64,000 nucleotides of DNA from Candidatus Latescibacterota bacterium (GTDB lineage: Bacteria; Krumholzibacteriota; Krumholzibacteriia; LZORAL124-64-63). Shown one piece after another: positions 37,503 to 50,767 of this stretch; within the stretch, counting starts at the first letter, position 1; the number at the start of each line of letters is the position of its first letter. The stretch spans positions 1-64,000 of the forward strand of contig JAUSBL010000093.1 of NCBI GenBank assembly GCA_030658975.1, given 5' to 3'. The position numbers and the translations under genes were made by a program. Under the pieces are notes generated by a model, which worked only from the letters and a program-made list of their open reading frames with translations, made no database searches and had not been told where the DNA came from.

Positions 37503-40500
37503 ACCAGAACGGCCTCGACCACAACTACTGGCGCAGCCTGCAGGAGCTGGCGGACGAGCCCGAGTTCCGCCGCTTCCTGGAGGGCGAGTTCCCCGAGCCC
37601 GCCGAGGTGCCGACCGACGCGATGTCGCGGCGGCGCTTCCTGCAGGTCATGGGGGCGTCGGTGGCCATGGCCAGCCTCGTCGGCTGCCGCTGGCCGCAGG
37701 AGACCATCGTGCCGTTCGCGAGCCGGCCCGAGGGGACGACGCCCGGCACGGCGCGCCGCTACGCGACGGTCATGGAACTGGCCGGCGCGGTCAGCCCGCT
37801 GCTGGTGACCAGCTTCGACGGCCGCCCGATCAAGGTCGAGGGCAACCCCGAACACCCGCTGAGCCAGGGCGCCTGCGACCTGTTCGCGCAGGCGGGGCTG
37901 CTCGAGCTCTACGATCCCGACCGCAGCCGCTATGTGCTGGAGCGCGTGAACGGCCACCCCCGCCGCCGTTCCCACGGCGAGGGGGAGACCGCGGCCGCGG
38001 CCGCCTTCGCGGCGTTGCGGGCCCGCCGCGGCGCCGGCCTCGCGGTCCTGACCGAGGCCACGAGTTCGCCCACGTTCGCGGCGCTGCGCGCGCGCGTGCG
38101 GGACGAGTTGCCCGAGGCGGCCTGGTACGAGTACGAGCCGGTCTCGCGCGACAACGAGCGCCTCGGCGCCGGCCTGGCCTTCGGCGAGGCGCGCCGCGTG
38201 CGCGTCGATGTCGCCGCCGCCCGCGTGCTGGCCTGCTTCGACGCCGACCTGCTGCAGGACCACCCCACGGCCCTGCGCAACGCCCGCGGTTTCGCGGACG
38301 GGCGCCGCGCCGAGGACGGCGCGATGAACCGCCTCTACGTCGTCGAGAGCGACCTGAGCCTCACCGGCGGCATGGCCGACCACCGGGTCGCCGTGCCGAG
38401 CCTGGAGATCCCGCACGCCCTCTACGGGCTGGCCGCCGAGCTGGTGCTGGGCCGCGGCCTCGCCCTGCCGGCCGGCTACGAGGCCGTGCTGCCCGCGCTC
38501 GAGCACGCGCGCGCCGCGGGCCATGCGCCGGCCTGGATGGGCGCGCTGGCCGGCGACCTGCTCGCCCACCGCGGGGAATCGCTGGTGGCGGTGGGCCCGC
38601 GCCAGCCCGACCACGCGCACGTGCTGGCGATCCTGCTGAACGAGGCCCTGGGCAACACGGGCCGCACCGTCAGTTACGGGCCCGACGACCAGCGCGGCCT
38701 GTCGCACGGCGCGGCCATCGCGACCCTGACCGTGGCGATGGGCAAGGGGCAGGTGCCGTCCCTGCTGATCCTGGGCGGCAACCCCGTCCACGACGCGCCC
38801 GCCGACCTGGACTTCGGCGGCCTGCTGGACAAGGTCGCCGATTCCTGGCACCTCTCGCTGTTCGTAGACGAGACATCGCAGCGCTGCCGCTGGCACCTGC
38901 CGCGGGCGCACTGGCTCGAGTCCTGGCACGACGTGCGCGACCACGACGGCCGCTACGCGGTGGCGCAGCCGCTGATCGCGCCCCTGTACGACGGCCGGAC
39001 GCCGGCGGAACTGCTGTCGCTGCTGCTGGACGGCGTCCTGCGCCCGGCTCACGACCTCGTGCGCGCCACGGCCGTCGGCCAGCCCGGCGCCGGCGACTGG
39101 GAGGCGCTGCTGCACCGCGGCTTCGCCGACGCGCTGCCCGCCGAGGCCCCGCCGGCCATGGACGGCAGGGGCGTCGTGGCCGCGGTGCGCCGCGGCGGCA
39201 TGGCCAAGCCGCCGGCGATCGGCCCCGACAACCTGGAGCTGGTCTTCGTGCGCGACCCGTCGCTGCACGACGGCCGCTTCGCCAACAACTCCTGGCTGCA
39301 GGAGCTGCCCGACTTCATGACCAAGCTGGCCTGGGACAACGCCGCGCTGTTCGGCGTGTCCACGGCGGCCGCCCTGGGCGTCGTCCACGGCGACCTCGTC
39401 GAACTGCAGTTGGGCGGGCGCCGGCTCGAGGCCGCCGCCTACGTGCTGCCGGGCCACGCGCCCTGGTCGGTGAGCCTGAGCCTGGGCCACGGCCGCACGG
39501 CCGCCGGCGGCGTGGGCAACGGCACGGGCTTCCGCGCCTACGCCCTGCGCACCGCCGCGGCCCCCGACGCCTGCGCGGGCCTGCAGGTGGCGCGCACCGG
39601 CCGCAGCTACCCGCTGGCCACGACCCAGGACCACCACGCCATCGACGCGGTCGGCATGCGGGAGCGCGAGAAGCGCTCGCGCTCGCTGGTCGTCTCGGGC
39701 ACCCTCGCCGAGTACCGCGAGCACCCGGAATTCGCAGCGCACCGCACGCACCACCCGCCGCTGATCTCGCTGTGGCCGGAGCGCCCGCGCGTGGGCCACG
39801 CCTGGGGCATGACCATCGACCTGAGCACCTGCATCGGCTGCAACGCCTGCGTCGTGGCCTGCCAGGCCGAGAACAACATCCCGGTCGTGGGCAAGGAGCA
39901 GGTGGGCAAGGGCCGCGAGATGCACTGGCTGCGACTGGACCGCTACTTCCAGGGCGACCCGGACGCGCCCGCGGTCGCGCACCAGCCCGTCGCCTGCGTG
40001 CACTGCGAACTGGCCCCCTGCGAGCAGGTCTGCCCGGTGGGCGCGACGATGCACAGCGAGGACGGCCTGAACGTGATGGCCTACAACCGCTGCGTGGGCA
40101 CGCGCTACTGCTCGAACAACTGTCCCTACAAGGTGCGCCGCTTCAACTGGTTCAACTTCAACAGCGACATCCCGGACGTCCGCAAGCTGGCCTACAATCC
40201 CGAGGTGACCCTGCGCGCCCGCGGCGTCATGGAGAAGTGCACGTACTGCGTGCAGCGCATCGAGTCGGTGAAGATCGACGCCAAGAACGAGGGGCGCCCG
40301 GTGCGCGACGGCGAGGTCGTCACGGCCTGCCAGCAGACCTGCCCGACCCAGGCCATCGCCTTCGGCGACCTGAACGACCCGCAGAGCCGCGTGGCGAAGC
40401 TGACGACCGGCGACCGGGCCTACCACCTGCTCGCGGAGCTCAACGTGAAACCGCGCACGGCCTACCTGGCCCGCCTGCGCAACCCGAACCCCGAACTCGC

Positions 40501-40511
40501 GGAGAGCGCCG

Positions 40512-40531
<20 letters not shown>
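37490..40531 (+). CDS. actB: Alternative complex III subunit ActB (molybdopterin-oxidoreductase-like plus FeS ferredoxin fusion)
   Basis: Tat-like [97 protein letters not shown]. Confidence 0.93.
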
Positions 40532-41957
<1,426 letters not shown>

Positions 41958-41971
41958 CAGAGCGAGAGGCG

Positions 41972-42517
41972 ATGGCGACACGAGAGACACACGGCCTCTA
42001 CGGCTACCTCGCGGAGTTCCGCGAGCCGTGGGCGCTCATCGATGCGGCCGCGAAGGTCCGCGACGCCGGCTACACCCGCTGGGACTGCCACACGCCGTTC
42101 CCGGTGCACGGGCTGGACGACGCCATGGGGATCCGCGGCACGCGCCTGCCCTGGCTGGTGTTCTGCGGCGGCCTGGCCGGCATGAGCCTGGCGCTGGTGA
42201 TGCAGTGGTGGATGAACGCGCACGACTACCCGTTCCTGATCAGCGGCAAGCCCCTGTTCGGGCTGCCGGCGGCGATCCCGGTCACCTTCGAACTGACGGT
42301 GCTGCTGAGCGCGCTGACGACGTTTTTCGGGATGTGGGGGCTGAACCTGCTGCCGCAGCTCCACCATCCCCTGTTCAACAGCGAGCGGTTCCGGCGCGCG
42401 ACGTCCGACCGCTTCTTCATCTCGATCGAGGCGCGCGACCCCCTGTTCCGGGGCGAGGGCACGCGCGAGTTCCTGGCGGGCCTGGGCGCCGACGCCGTCG
42501 AGCCCGTGGAGGACTGA
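41972..42517 (+). CDS. actD: Alternative complex III subunit ActD (DUF3341)
   Basis: GLYGYLAEFREPWALIDAAAKVRDAGYTRWDCHTPFPVHGLDDAMG; two TM helices. Confidence 0.92.
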   Translation: MATRETHGLYGYLAEFREPWALIDAAAKVRDAGYTRWDCHTPFPVHGLDDAMGIRGTRLPWLVFCGGLAGMSLALVMQWWMNAHDYPFLISGKPLFGLPAAIPVTFELTVLLSALTTFFGMWGLNLLPQLHHPLFNSERFRRATSDRFFISIEARDPLFRGEGTREFLAGLGADAVEPVED

Positions 42518-42520
42518 CCG

Positions 42521-43204
42521 ATGCCGAGATTCATGAAGTCCGCCGCCGTGGTCCTGACCCTGCTCGCGCTCATCCCGCTGCTGGTGCTGGTCAAGGACCG
42601 CGTCACCGACAGCGAGCGTCCCCGACTGTCGCTCGTCTACGACATGGACGACCAGGACAAGGTCAAGACCCAGCGCGCCAGCGAGCTGTTCGCCGACGGG
42701 CGCTCGATGCGGCCGCCGCCGGCGGGCACCGTCGCCCGCGACGAGCCGGTGGGACGCGACCACCTGCGCGACGGCCGCATCGACACCCTGTGGGTGGAGA
42801 CGTTCCCCGCGCCGGTCACCCGGGCGATGGTCGAGCGGGGGCGCGAGCGCTACGGCATCTACTGCGCGCCGTGCCACGGGCTGGCCGGCAACGGCGACGG
42901 CATCGTCGCCAAGCGGGCCGAGGCCCTCATGGAGGGCACCTGGGTGCCGCCGTCGAACCTGGCCGACGCCACGGTGCGGGCGCGGCCCGTCGGCCACCTC
43001 TACAACACGATCCGTCACGGCATCCGCAAGATGCCGGCCTACGGATCCCAGATCGGCGTCGACGACCGCTGGGCGATCGTGGCCTACGTGCGCGCCCTGC
43101 AGGCCGCGCAGGCCGGTTCGCCCGCGGACCTGGAGCCGGCGGATCTCGCCGCGCTCGGCCCGCCGCCAGCGCCGGAGCCAGCGGCGACGACGACGCAGCA
43201 GTGA
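42521..43204 (+). CDS. actE: Alternative complex III subunit ActE, cytochrome c
   Basis: RGRERYGIYCAPCHGLAGNGDGIVAKR (CXXCH), M ligand region IRKMPAYGSQI. Confidence 0.9.
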   Translation: MPRFMKSAAVVLTLLALIPLLVLVKDRVTDSERPRLSLVYDMDDQDKVKTQRASELFADGRSMRPPPAGTVARDEPVGRDHLRDGRIDTLWVETFPAPVTRAMVERGRERYGIYCAPCHGLAGNGDGIVAKRAEALMEGTWVPPSNLADATVRARPVGHLYNTIRHGIRKMPAYGSQIGVDDRWAIVAYVRALQAAQAGSPADLEPADLAALGPPPAPEPAATTTQQ

Positions 43205-43280
43205 CGGCGATGCCAGTGAAACCGGCGTCGCAGTGAAACAGGCGTTGCAAGGCGCCGCGAACCCGACGGGAGCGTAAGTC

Positions 43281-44504
43281 TTGGCTCAACACGCGCGACG
43301 CGAAACCGCCGTCCTGGACGGCGACAACCTGGTCCTCGGCGGCGCCGCCCGGCGCATCGTCGCGGGCGGGCTCGCGGTCGGGGCGGTCGGCCTGGGAGCC
43401 GGCTTCCTGCTGGGCCGCGCGGCCGGCGACGGCATGCGCCACTTCCTGCACGCCTGGCTGCTGAACTGGCTGTTCTTCCTGTCGCTGTCGCTGGGCGCGC
43501 TCTGGTTCGTGCCGCTGCAGCACCTGACGCGCTCGACCTGGAGCGCGGTGGTGCGGCGTCTGGCCGAGATCGTCTCGGGCGCGCTGCCGCTGCTGGCGCT
43601 GCTGTCCCTGCCGGTGCTGCTGAACCTCGGCTCGATCTACGTCTGGGCCGACCCGACGCGCGTCGCCGGCGACGCGCTGCTCGAGCACAAGGCGGGCTGG
43701 CTGAACCCGGGCTTCTTCACCCTGCGGATCGTCTTCTACTTCGCCGTCTGGATCCTGCTGGCCACGATCTTCCGCCGGCGGTCCCTGCGCCAGGACGCGA
43801 CGGGCGATCCCGCGATCACCGCCGGCTCCGAGCGGCTGGGCGGCCCCGCCCTGATCATCTACGGCCTGACCCAGACCTTCGCGGCCTTCGACCTGCTGAT
43901 GAGCCTCGACGCCCACTGGTTCAGCACGATGTTCGGCGTCTACTGGTTCGCGGGCATCGTGGTCAGCTTCTTCGCGGTGATGACGCTGCTGACCGCCGGC
44001 CTGCAGCGCTCGGGCCGGCTGGTGCACGCGGTGACCATCGAGCACTACAACGACTACGGCCGGGCCATGTTCGCCTTCGTCTTCTTCTGGGCCTACATCG
44101 CCTTCAGCCAGTACATGCTGATCTGGTACGCGAACATCCCCGAGGAGACGGGCTGGTACCTGCGCCGCCAGCAGAACGGCTGGTCGGCCGTCGGTTACGT
44201 GCTGATCTTCTGCCACTGGCTGCTCCCCTTCGCCGGGCTGATGTCGCGCTTCACCAAGCGCCGGGTGGCCCTGATGTCGTTCTGGGCGGTCTGGATCCTG
44301 GCCATGCACTGGATCGACCTGTTCTGGCTGATCATGCCCGAGCTGAGCCCGGACGGGATCCCGCTGCGCCTGATGGACCTGGCCCTGCTGGTGGGCATGG
44401 GCGGCCTCTACACAGCGACGCTGGCCTGGGTGGCCGGGCAGCGCCTGCTGATCGCGCGGCGCGACCCGCGGCTGCGGGCCTCGCTGAACTTCGAGAACTA
44501 CTAG
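43281..44504 (+). CDS. actF: Alternative complex III subunit ActF (quinol-binding membrane subunit)
   Basis: Polytopic; HFLHAWLLNWLFFLSLSLGALWFVPLQHLTRSTWSAVVRR; position in act operon. Confidence 0.88.
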   Translation: MAQHARRETAVLDGDNLVLGGAARRIVAGGLAVGAVGLGAGFLLGRAAGDGMRHFLHAWLLNWLFFLSLSLGALWFVPLQHLTRSTWSAVVRRLAEIVSGALPLLALLSLPVLLNLGSIYVWADPTRVAGDALLEHKAGWLNPGFFTLRIVFYFAVWILLATIFRRRSLRQDATGDPAITAGSERLGGPALIIYGLTQTFAAFDLLMSLDAHWFSTMFGVYWFAGIVVSFFAVMTLLTAGLQRSGRLVHAVTIEHYNDYGRAMFAFVFFWAYIAFSQYMLIWYANIPEETGWYLRRQQNGWSAVGYVLIFCHWLLPFAGLMSRFTKRRVALMSFWAVWILAMHWIDLFWLIMPELSPDGIPLRLMDLALLVGMGGLYTATLAWVAGQRLLIARRDPRLRASLNFENY

Positions 44505-44523
44505 ACGGGAGGGGCGCGGGCCC

Positions 44524-44826
44524 ATGCGGACCGAAGCGGACAAGACCGACCTGCACAACGTCGTGACCTACGGGCTGGTGTTCGCGCTGGGCCTGGTGGT
44601 CAGCATCCTCGCGCTGGAGATCGGCTTCCATCTCGTCAAGCGCGACCAGTTCGAGCGCAAGGTCGTGGCGGTGGCGCCGGCCGAGCTGCTGGCCCTGCAG
44701 GCCGCCCAGCAGGGCGTGCTGCAGCAGGGCGTGCGCTGGGTCGACGGGAACGCCGGCCTGGTGGGCATGCCCATCGAAACGGCGATGGACGCCGTCGTGC
44801 GGCGCCACGGCGGGGACGGGGAGTAG
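44524..44826 (+). CDS. Small single-TM protein between actF and sco, unknown
   Basis: 100 aa, one TM helix, tight spacing with both neighbours. Confidence 0.7.
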   Translation: MRTEADKTDLHNVVTYGLVFALGLVVSILALEIGFHLVKRDQFERKVVAVAPAELLALQAAQQGVLQQGVRWVDGNAGLVGMPIETAMDAVVRRHGGDGE

Positions 44827-44828
44827 GC

Positions 44829-45638
44829 ATGACGATCCGGGTCGCGGCGGCGGCGTGCGCGTTTGCGGTCCTGCTGACGGCCGCGGCGCCGGCGCGCGCG
44901 CAGACGGAACTCGCCGGCCTGACCGTGGTCGACATCGTCGAGCGTCCGGGCGCGCCGCTGCCCCTGGACCTGGTGTTCACCGCCGAGGACAGCACGGCGG
45001 TCCGCCTGGGCGACTGCTTCGCGCCCGGACGGCCGGTGATCCTGAACCTGGGCTACTACGCCTGCCCGATGCTGTGCGGCCTGGTGCTCAACGGCATGGT
45101 CGACGGCCTGCGCGACGTGGCGTGGACGCCGGGCCGCGAGTTCGGGATCGTGACGCTGAGCATCGACGAGCGCGAGGGGCCGCGCCTGGCGGGCCTGAAG
45201 AAGCAGAACGCGCTGGAGTCCTACGGGCGGCCCGAGGCGGCCGCCGGCTGGTGGTTCCTGACCGGCAGCGCGCGCGACAGCCGCGCCGTGGCCGACGCCG
45301 TCGGGTTCGGCTTCGACTGGGACGAGAAGACCCAGCAGTGGATGCATCCGGCCGCCCTGGTGGTCTGCACGCCGGACGGCAGGGTGGCCCGCTACCTTTA
45401 CGGGGTGGAGTTCGACGCGCAGACGCTGCGCCTGGCGCTGACCGAGGCGTCCGGCGGCAAGATCGGCGGGACCAGGGAGAAATTCCTGCTGCTCTGCTAC
45501 GACTACGATTCGAGTGTGGGCCGCTACGGGCCGTCCGCGCGCAGGCTGATGAAGATCGGCGGATTCGTCACGGTGCTCGCGATCGCGGGCTGGCTGGCGC
45601 TGCTGTGGCGCCGCGACCGCAGAAGGAAATCGACATGA
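44829..45638 (+). CDS. SCO1/SenC copper chaperone-like protein
   Basis: GYYACPMLCGLVLNGMVDGL (CxxxC), FGIVTLSIDEREGP, QQWMHPAALVVCTPDGRVARYLYG. Confidence 0.9.
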   Translation: MTIRVAAAACAFAVLLTAAAPARAQTELAGLTVVDIVERPGAPLPLDLVFTAEDSTAVRLGDCFAPGRPVILNLGYYACPMLCGLVLNGMVDGLRDVAWTPGREFGIVTLSIDEREGPRLAGLKKQNALESYGRPEAAAGWWFLTGSARDSRAVADAVGFGFDWDEKTQQWMHPAALVVCTPDGRVARYLYGVEFDAQTLRLALTEASGGKIGGTREKFLLLCYDYDSSVGRYGPSARRLMKIGGFVTVLAIAGWLALLWRRDRRRKST

Positions 45639-46687
45639 TCTTGAGCGGGTTGCTGAACACGCTGTCGGTCCGCGGGGCGGGGGCCCCCTTCCTGGCCACG
45701 GGCGACGGGACCTTCTGGCTGCCGGTCCGGGCCTCCGAGGCCGCCGGGTCCGTCGACAACCTGTTCTATTTCATCTTCTGGATCTCGCTGTTCTTCTTCA
45801 CGCTGCTGATGGCCCTGCTGGCGATCTTCGCCGTGCGTTACCGCCGCCGCCGCGAAGGGGAGGAGCCCGAGCCCTCGCCGTCCCACAACCTCGCCGTCGA
45901 GGTGGTCTGGACGGCCATCCCGGTGCTGCTGGTCGCGGTGATCTTCTGGTTCGGCTTCCAGGCCTACGTCGACATGTCCACGCCGCCGCTGAACGCCTAC
46001 CAGATCCAGGTGACGGGCCAGAAGTGGAAGTGGACCTTCACCTACCCGAACGGGTACGTGGACGAACTGCTGCACGTCCCGGCCGACCGCCCGGTGCAGC
46101 TGGTGATGACCTCGCAGGACGTGATCCACAGCCTGTCGATCCCCGCCTTCCGCATCAAGCGTGACCTGGTGCCGGGACGCTACAGCAAGGCCTGGTTCAC
46201 GGCCGTGCGGCCGGGGGACTACGACATCTACTGCGCGGAGTACTGCGGCACGCAGCATTCGTCGATGATCTCGACCGTGAAGGTGCTCCCGCCCGAAGAG
46301 TTCGACGCCTGGATGCTCGAGCACTCGGACATCCTGAGCGGCCTGACCCCGGTCGAAGGCGGCGAGCGCGTCTACAACGTGCTCGGCTGCAAGCAGTGCC
46401 ACACGCTCGACGGCGTCGCCGGCGTGGGTCCGACCTTCCGCGACCTGTTCGGCAGCGAGAGGTCGTTCAAGGACGGTGGGCGGGCGCTGGCGGACGAGAA
46501 CTACATCAGCAGCTCCGTGCTCGACCCGCAATCCCAGATCGTGCAGGGCTTCGAACCGGTGATGCCGACCTTCAAGGGCCGCATCAAGGACCAGGAGATG
46601 ACGGCGCTGATCGCCTTCCTGAAATCGCTGAGCGAACACGCGCCGGGGGAAGAGGCGCCGGCGGCCGTCGGCGCCGGGACCCCGTAG
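45635..46687 (+). CDS. coxB: Cytochrome c oxidase subunit II with fused cytochrome c domain (caa3 type)
   Basis: CuA motif YDIYCAEYCGTQHSSMISTV; C-terminal CKQCHTLDGVAGVGPTFRDL. Confidence 0.95.
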   Translation: MILSGLLNTLSVRGAGAPFLATGDGTFWLPVRASEAAGSVDNLFYFIFWISLFFFTLLMALLAIFAVRYRRRREGEEPEPSPSHNLAVEVVWTAIPVLLVAVIFWFGFQAYVDMSTPPLNAYQIQVTGQKWKWTFTYPNGYVDELLHVPADRPVQLVMTSQDVIHSLSIPAFRIKRDLVPGRYSKAWFTAVRPGDYDIYCAEYCGTQHSSMISTVKVLPPEEFDAWMLEHSDILSGLTPVEGGERVYNVLGCKQCHTLDGVAGVGPTFRDLFGSERSFKDGGRALADENYISSSVLDPQSQIVQGFEPVMPTFKGRIKDQEMTALIAFLKSLSEHAPGEEAPAAVGAGTP

Positions 46688-46732
46688 GCGAACGAATAGC
46701 GGGGCGCCGCGCCCCGCAGACCGGAGGCTTCC

Positions 46733-48399
<1,667 letters not shown>

Positions 48400-48403
<4 letters not shown>

Positions 48404-49248
48404 GCACCCCCCACGAGGGACGCGACGAGCACGCCCATCCCCACCTGCAGCACCATTTCGAGTCGATGGCGCAGCAGTACGATTCCGGCAAGTTCGGCAT
48501 GTGGCTGTTCCTGGTCACGGAGGTCCTGCTGTTCGGCGGGCTCTTCTGCGCCTACGCGGTCTACCGGGCCAACCACCCCGAGATCTTCGCCTACGCGCAC
48601 CAGTTCCTGGACAAGACCCTCGGCGGCCTCAACACGCTCGTGCTGATCGTCAGCAGTCTCACCATGGCGATGGCCGTGCGCTGCGCCCAGCTGGGGCAGC
48701 AGCGCCGGCTCAAGCAGATGCTCGCTGCGACGCTGCTCTGCGCCTGCATCTTCCTGGGCGTCAAGGGCGTGGAGTACGAGCACAAGTGGAAGCACGGCCT
48801 GCTCTGGGGCACGCACTACGTGCCCCAGGGCGAGACGGTAGCGCCGGCGGACGCCGCCGGCGCGGCGACGACGGCCGAGACGACGGCCGCCGCTGCCGCG
48901 GCCCCCGCCGACGGCGGCACGACCCTGCCGCACGCGGCGACCGGGCCGCAGGGCCTGGCCGACCACTCGCAGCCCGGCCACGGCGGCGCGTCGCACGGCG
49001 GGCACGGACCGGCGGGCCCGGCCCCGCGCAACGTGCACCTTTTCTTCGGCATCTACTTCGTGATGACGGGCCTGCACGGCATCCACGTGCTGGCCGGCAT
49101 GATCGCCATCGTCTGGCTGCTGCGGCGGTCCGCGGCGGGCGAATTCGGGCCTGAGTACTTCGCGCCGGTCGACTTCGTCGGCCTCTACTGGCACCTGGTG
49201 GACCTGATCTGGATTTTCCTCTTCCCGCTGCTCTACCTGATCCATTGA
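48400..49248 (+). CDS. coxC: Cytochrome c oxidase subunit III
   Basis: [69 protein letters not shown]. Confidence 0.93.
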
Positions 49249-49276
49249 GCGGCGGACCGCGGGAGGCGGCACGAGC

Positions 49277-49618
49277 ATGAGCAAGCACCATGAAGGCCCC
49301 ACGTACGCCCACGTCGTGCCCGTCAGGACGCTGCTGGGCGTGTTCGGCGCGCTGATGTTCCTGACGATCCTGACCTACGCCGTGACCTACGTCGACCTGG
49401 GCGCCCTGAACATCTGGGTGGCCCTGGGGATCGCCCTGGTCAAGGGCACCCTGGTGGCCCTGGTCTTCATGCACCTGCTGTGGGACAAGAAGTTCTACGC
49501 CGTCGTGCTGATGAGCGCCCTGCTCTGCGTGATGATCTTCATCGGCATCGCCCTGCTCGACAGCGGACAGTACCAGGCCGACCTGATCCCTGATTTCGCC
49601 CCCGGAATCGTCCAGTAG
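49277..49618 (+). CDS. Cytochrome c oxidase subunit IV (CtaF/CyoD-like)
   Basis: Three TM, ALVKGTLVALVFMHLLWDKKFY; end of cox operon. Confidence 0.88.
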   Translation: MSKHHEGPTYAHVVPVRTLLGVFGALMFLTILTYAVTYVDLGALNIWVALGIALVKGTLVALVFMHLLWDKKFYAVVLMSALLCVMIFIGIALLDSGQYQADLIPDFAPGIVQ

Positions 49619-49852
49619 GCTCTGGCCGGGACATTGTCCCTGCCCATGCTATGTTGCGACTTGGATCCGCACATCCTGCCGAGACCGGGGACACGCTCCG
49701 GGCACCTCGTGTGCCCGGAGCGCTTGGCCTTCCGGCCCTTTCGCCATCCTGGCTTCAGGGCCTGCAGGACACCCCGGTCTCGGCAGGATGTGCGGATCCA
49801 AGTCGAACAGCAGCATGGGCATGGGAGGGACAATTTCCCGGCCAGAACCTAC
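49615..49852. repeat. 238-bp long imperfect inverted-repeat element, arms 49615-49690 and 49772-49852
   Basis: 34-bp perfect core arms CGACTTGGATCCGCACATCCTGCCGAGACCGGGG (49657-49690; reverse complement 49772-49805), near-identical outer arms, and an internal 12-bp stem (49694-49705/49711-49722). Confidence 0.9.
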
Positions 49853-49853
49853 G

Positions 49854-50585
49854 TCATTCGGGGCCGAGAGCGGCTGAGACGGCTGCGGGGTCGGCCACGG
49901 TGCCGGGGTACGTCCGCAGCGGGAAGGGGATGTGGCCCGCGTCGGCGAAGGTCACCAGACGGCACGTCCCGTCGGGCCGCACCTGGATCACCGTCAGGCT
50001 GCAGTTGGCGATGCTCATGCCCAGCCAGGCTTCCGGGTCGACGCCCAGCGCGCGGCAGACGAACCAGCGGATGACGTTGCCGTGGCAGACCACGATGTCG
50101 TGGGCGTCGCGGTCCGCGGCCGGCCGGACCAGGCGGTCCCAGGCGGCGGCCAGTTCACGCCCGCAGGCCTCGGCCTCGCCCGGTTCCAATCCGGCCATGA
50201 CGTCGGCGCGGCGGGTCGCCGGCGTGCACTCGCGGATGTCGCGGTGGAGTTCGAGCACCGGACCCGGCAGCCGCTCGTCGATGATCGCCGCGGTCTCGCG
50301 GGCCCGCGTCATGCTGCTGGACTGCAGCGACGTGAATTCGATCCCCAGAGAGGCCAGCAGATCGCCGGCCAGAGCCGCCTGGTGCCGGCCCAGGCGGTCC
50401 AGGGCGCAGCCGGCGTCCTCGTCGCAGCCCTCGTCGCGCACGTACTCGCCGTGGCGGATCAGGTAGAGATGACGGACCGGCGCGTCGTGCGCCGGCCACC
50501 CGGCCCCGACTTCGGCCGCCGTCGTCGCCAGCAGGGCCAGCGCCAGCAACGCCGCCGCGCCCGCCTTTCCCTTCGTTCCCTTCAT
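49854..50585 (-). CDS. Exported histidine phosphatase (phosphoglycerate mutase-like/SixA-like)
   Basis: Signal peptide; HLYLIRHGEYVRDEG, QSSSMTRARETAAIIDERL, DIVVCHGNVIRWFVCRALGVD. Confidence 0.9.
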   Translation of the reverse strand: MKGTKGKAGAAALLALALLATTAAEVGAGWPAHDAPVRHLYLIRHGEYVRDEGCDEDAGCALDRLGRHQAALAGDLLASLGIEFTSLQSSSMTRARETAAIIDERLPGPVLELHRDIRECTPATRRADVMAGLEPGEAEACGRELAAAWDRLVRPAADRDAHDIVVCHGNVIRWFVCRALGVDPEAWLGMSIANCSLTVIQVRPDGTCRLVTFADAGHIPFPLRTYPGTVADPAAVSAALGPE

Positions 50586-50767
50586 CGCAACCCTCCCGTT
50601 GAGCGTCTCGCCGCGCAAATACGCTGTCCCGTAGCAGGCTAGGCGAACCGCCGCCCGCCGTCGAGCCTCAAGCTCCCGCCGCGCCTGCCGATGATAGGAG
50701 CGGGATCGGCCGCCCGCGAGCGGAGCGATGGGCCCGTCCCCGTTTCGCACGTTCACGGAGGCCGCCC

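Noticed and set aside
49615-49852. Clear target-site duplication flanking the inverted-repeat element
   Set aside because: Flanks TCCA and GTCA do not give a convincing direct duplication, so mobility is not proven.
49634-50074. Small ORFs inside the inverted-repeat element (for example 49634-50074 + and 49495-49833 -)
   Set aside because: They cross the hairpin and neighbouring genes, have no domain signal, and look spurious.
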